NCBI RefSeq assembly: GCF_001571225.1
Contig: NZ_BCTJ01000005.1
Location: 1 to 64,000 of the forward strand
Length of the DNA: 64,000 nucleotides
Origin: Hydrogenophaga palleronii NBRC 102513
Lineage (GTDB): Bacteria > Pseudomonadota > Gammaproteobacteria > Burkholderiales > Burkholderiaceae_C
Direction of reading: 5' to 3'
The notes beneath the pieces were generated by a model. That model ran no database searches. It was not told the DNA's origin and was given only the letters and a program-made list of their open reading frames with translations. The position numbers and the translations under genes were made by a program. Positions 63,517-64,000 of this stretch are shown here, one piece after another; position 1 is the first letter of the stretch, and each line of letters starts with the position of its first letter.

Positions 63517-64000
63517 ATGGCACAGACCGAATTCTTCAATGCACTGGAAACCCGCTCGACCGACGAGCGTGAGGCAGCGTTCATGGCGGCCTTGCCGGCG
63601 CAGGTGGCGCATGCACAGCAGCACGCGCCCGCCTTTGCCGAACTGCTGGCGGGCGTGGACGCAAGCACCATCACCTCGCGCGCCGCGCTGGCAACGCTGC
63701 CGGTGATCCGCAAGCACGAGCTGCTGGAACGGCAGAAGGCGCAGCGCGCCAGCGACCCGTTCGGCGGCTTCTCGGCGCTGAGGCGTGGCGTGCAGATGCC
63801 GCGCGTGTTCGCGTCGCCCGGCCCGATCTACGAGCCCGAAGGTTCCACGCGCGATTACTGGCGCGCCGGCCGTTGCCTGTTCGCAGCCGGGTTCCGCGCC
63901 GGCGATCTGGTGCACAACGCCTTCAGTTACCACATGACGCCGGGGGCCTTCATCCTCGAATCCGGCGCGCACGCGGTGGGCTGCTCCGTGTTTCCGGCCG
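63517..64000 (+). CDS. PaaK-like phenylacetate-CoA ligase family protein, N-terminal part
   Basis: 161 codons to the right edge; the gene continues. TLPVIRKHELLERQKAQRA, MPRVFASPGPIYEPEGS and FRAGDLVHNAFSYHMTPGAFIL match the N-terminal half of the phenylacetate-CoA ligase-like family (COG1541). The nucleotide motifs lie beyond the window. It follows livF directly, so the operon carries two distinct CoA ligases (with the ANL enzyme at 56202). This suggests uptake and activation of aromatic acids (inference). Confidence 0.85.
   Translation, partial: MAQTEFFNALETRSTDEREAAFMAALPAQVAHAQQHAPAFAELLAGVDASTITSRAALATLPVIRKHELLERQKAQRASDPFGGFSALRRGVQMPRVFASPGPIYEPEGSTRDYWRAGRCLFAAGFRAGDLVHNAFSYHMTPGAFILESGAHAVGCSVFPA

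Noticed and set aside
1..64000. tRNA/rRNA genes, CRISPR arrays, insertion sequences, prophage
   Set aside because: No tRNA-like cloverleaf, regular spacer-repeat array, transposase or phage gene was recognised; composition is uniform.

Overview
The window is high-GC, densely coded chromosomal DNA with few gaps. Gene content points to a betaproteobacterium of the Burkholderiales, probably Comamonadaceae (Hydrogenophaga-like): fused isobutyryl-CoA mutase IcmF, a PHA-granule-region protein, TRAP and LivFGHMK uptake systems, CoaX, and homologues of the Ralstonia phc operon. The genus is inferred from gene content. I see no tRNA, rRNA, CRISPR array, insertion sequence or phage.

Layout. 1-7.1 kb: start of an M20 amidohydrolase, a molybdopterin oxidoreductase, a lipoprotein peptidase, then a storage-lipid group (PHA-region protein, acyl-CoA-binding protein, wax ester synthase/DGAT) and coaX. 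7.2-11.6 kb: a quorum-sensing locus of the Vibrio Cqs / Legionella Lqs / Janthinobacterium Jqs type, with a LuxR-type regulator, membrane histidine kinase, unusual response regulator and CqsA-family alpha-hydroxyketone synthase. Two matching 16-bp palindromes that resemble lux boxes lie at its two ends. 11.7-23.5 kb: persulfide dioxygenase-rhodanese, a TRAP transporter, PPK2, IcmF, a protein of unknown function and arginase. 23.7-43.8 kb: metabolic and stress genes (GMC oxidoreductase, hydroxyacyl-CoA dehydrogenase, glutathione reductase, AMP nucleosidase, PurT, Psd, an ABC-2 exporter, YbdK plus antiporter, SrkA, OhrR/Ohr).

44.4-49.3 kb (minus strand) is a complete phcBSRQ-type operon: methyltransferase, sensor kinase, receiver-kinase hybrid and response regulator, in the order known for 3-hydroxy fatty-acid methyl ester signalling in Ralstonia. 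No phcA is present. HtpG follows with a clear sigma-32 promoter. 51.5-55.2 kb holds a lipase-like hydrolase, an RluF-like pseudouridine synthase and an orphan type VI effector/immunity pair (Tae4/Tai4). 55.3-64 kb is a catabolic uptake operon: divergent Crp/Fnr regulator, acyl-CoA ligase, LivG-H-M-K-F and the start of a PaaK-like ligase.

Three observations stand out: two different non-AHL quorum-sensing loci 33 kb apart; the paired lux-box-like palindromes at the first locus; and a dispersed multi-hairpin repeat of eight copies. Every copy lies at the 3' end of a gene in that gene's sense orientation, and two of them are translated as C-terminal tails.
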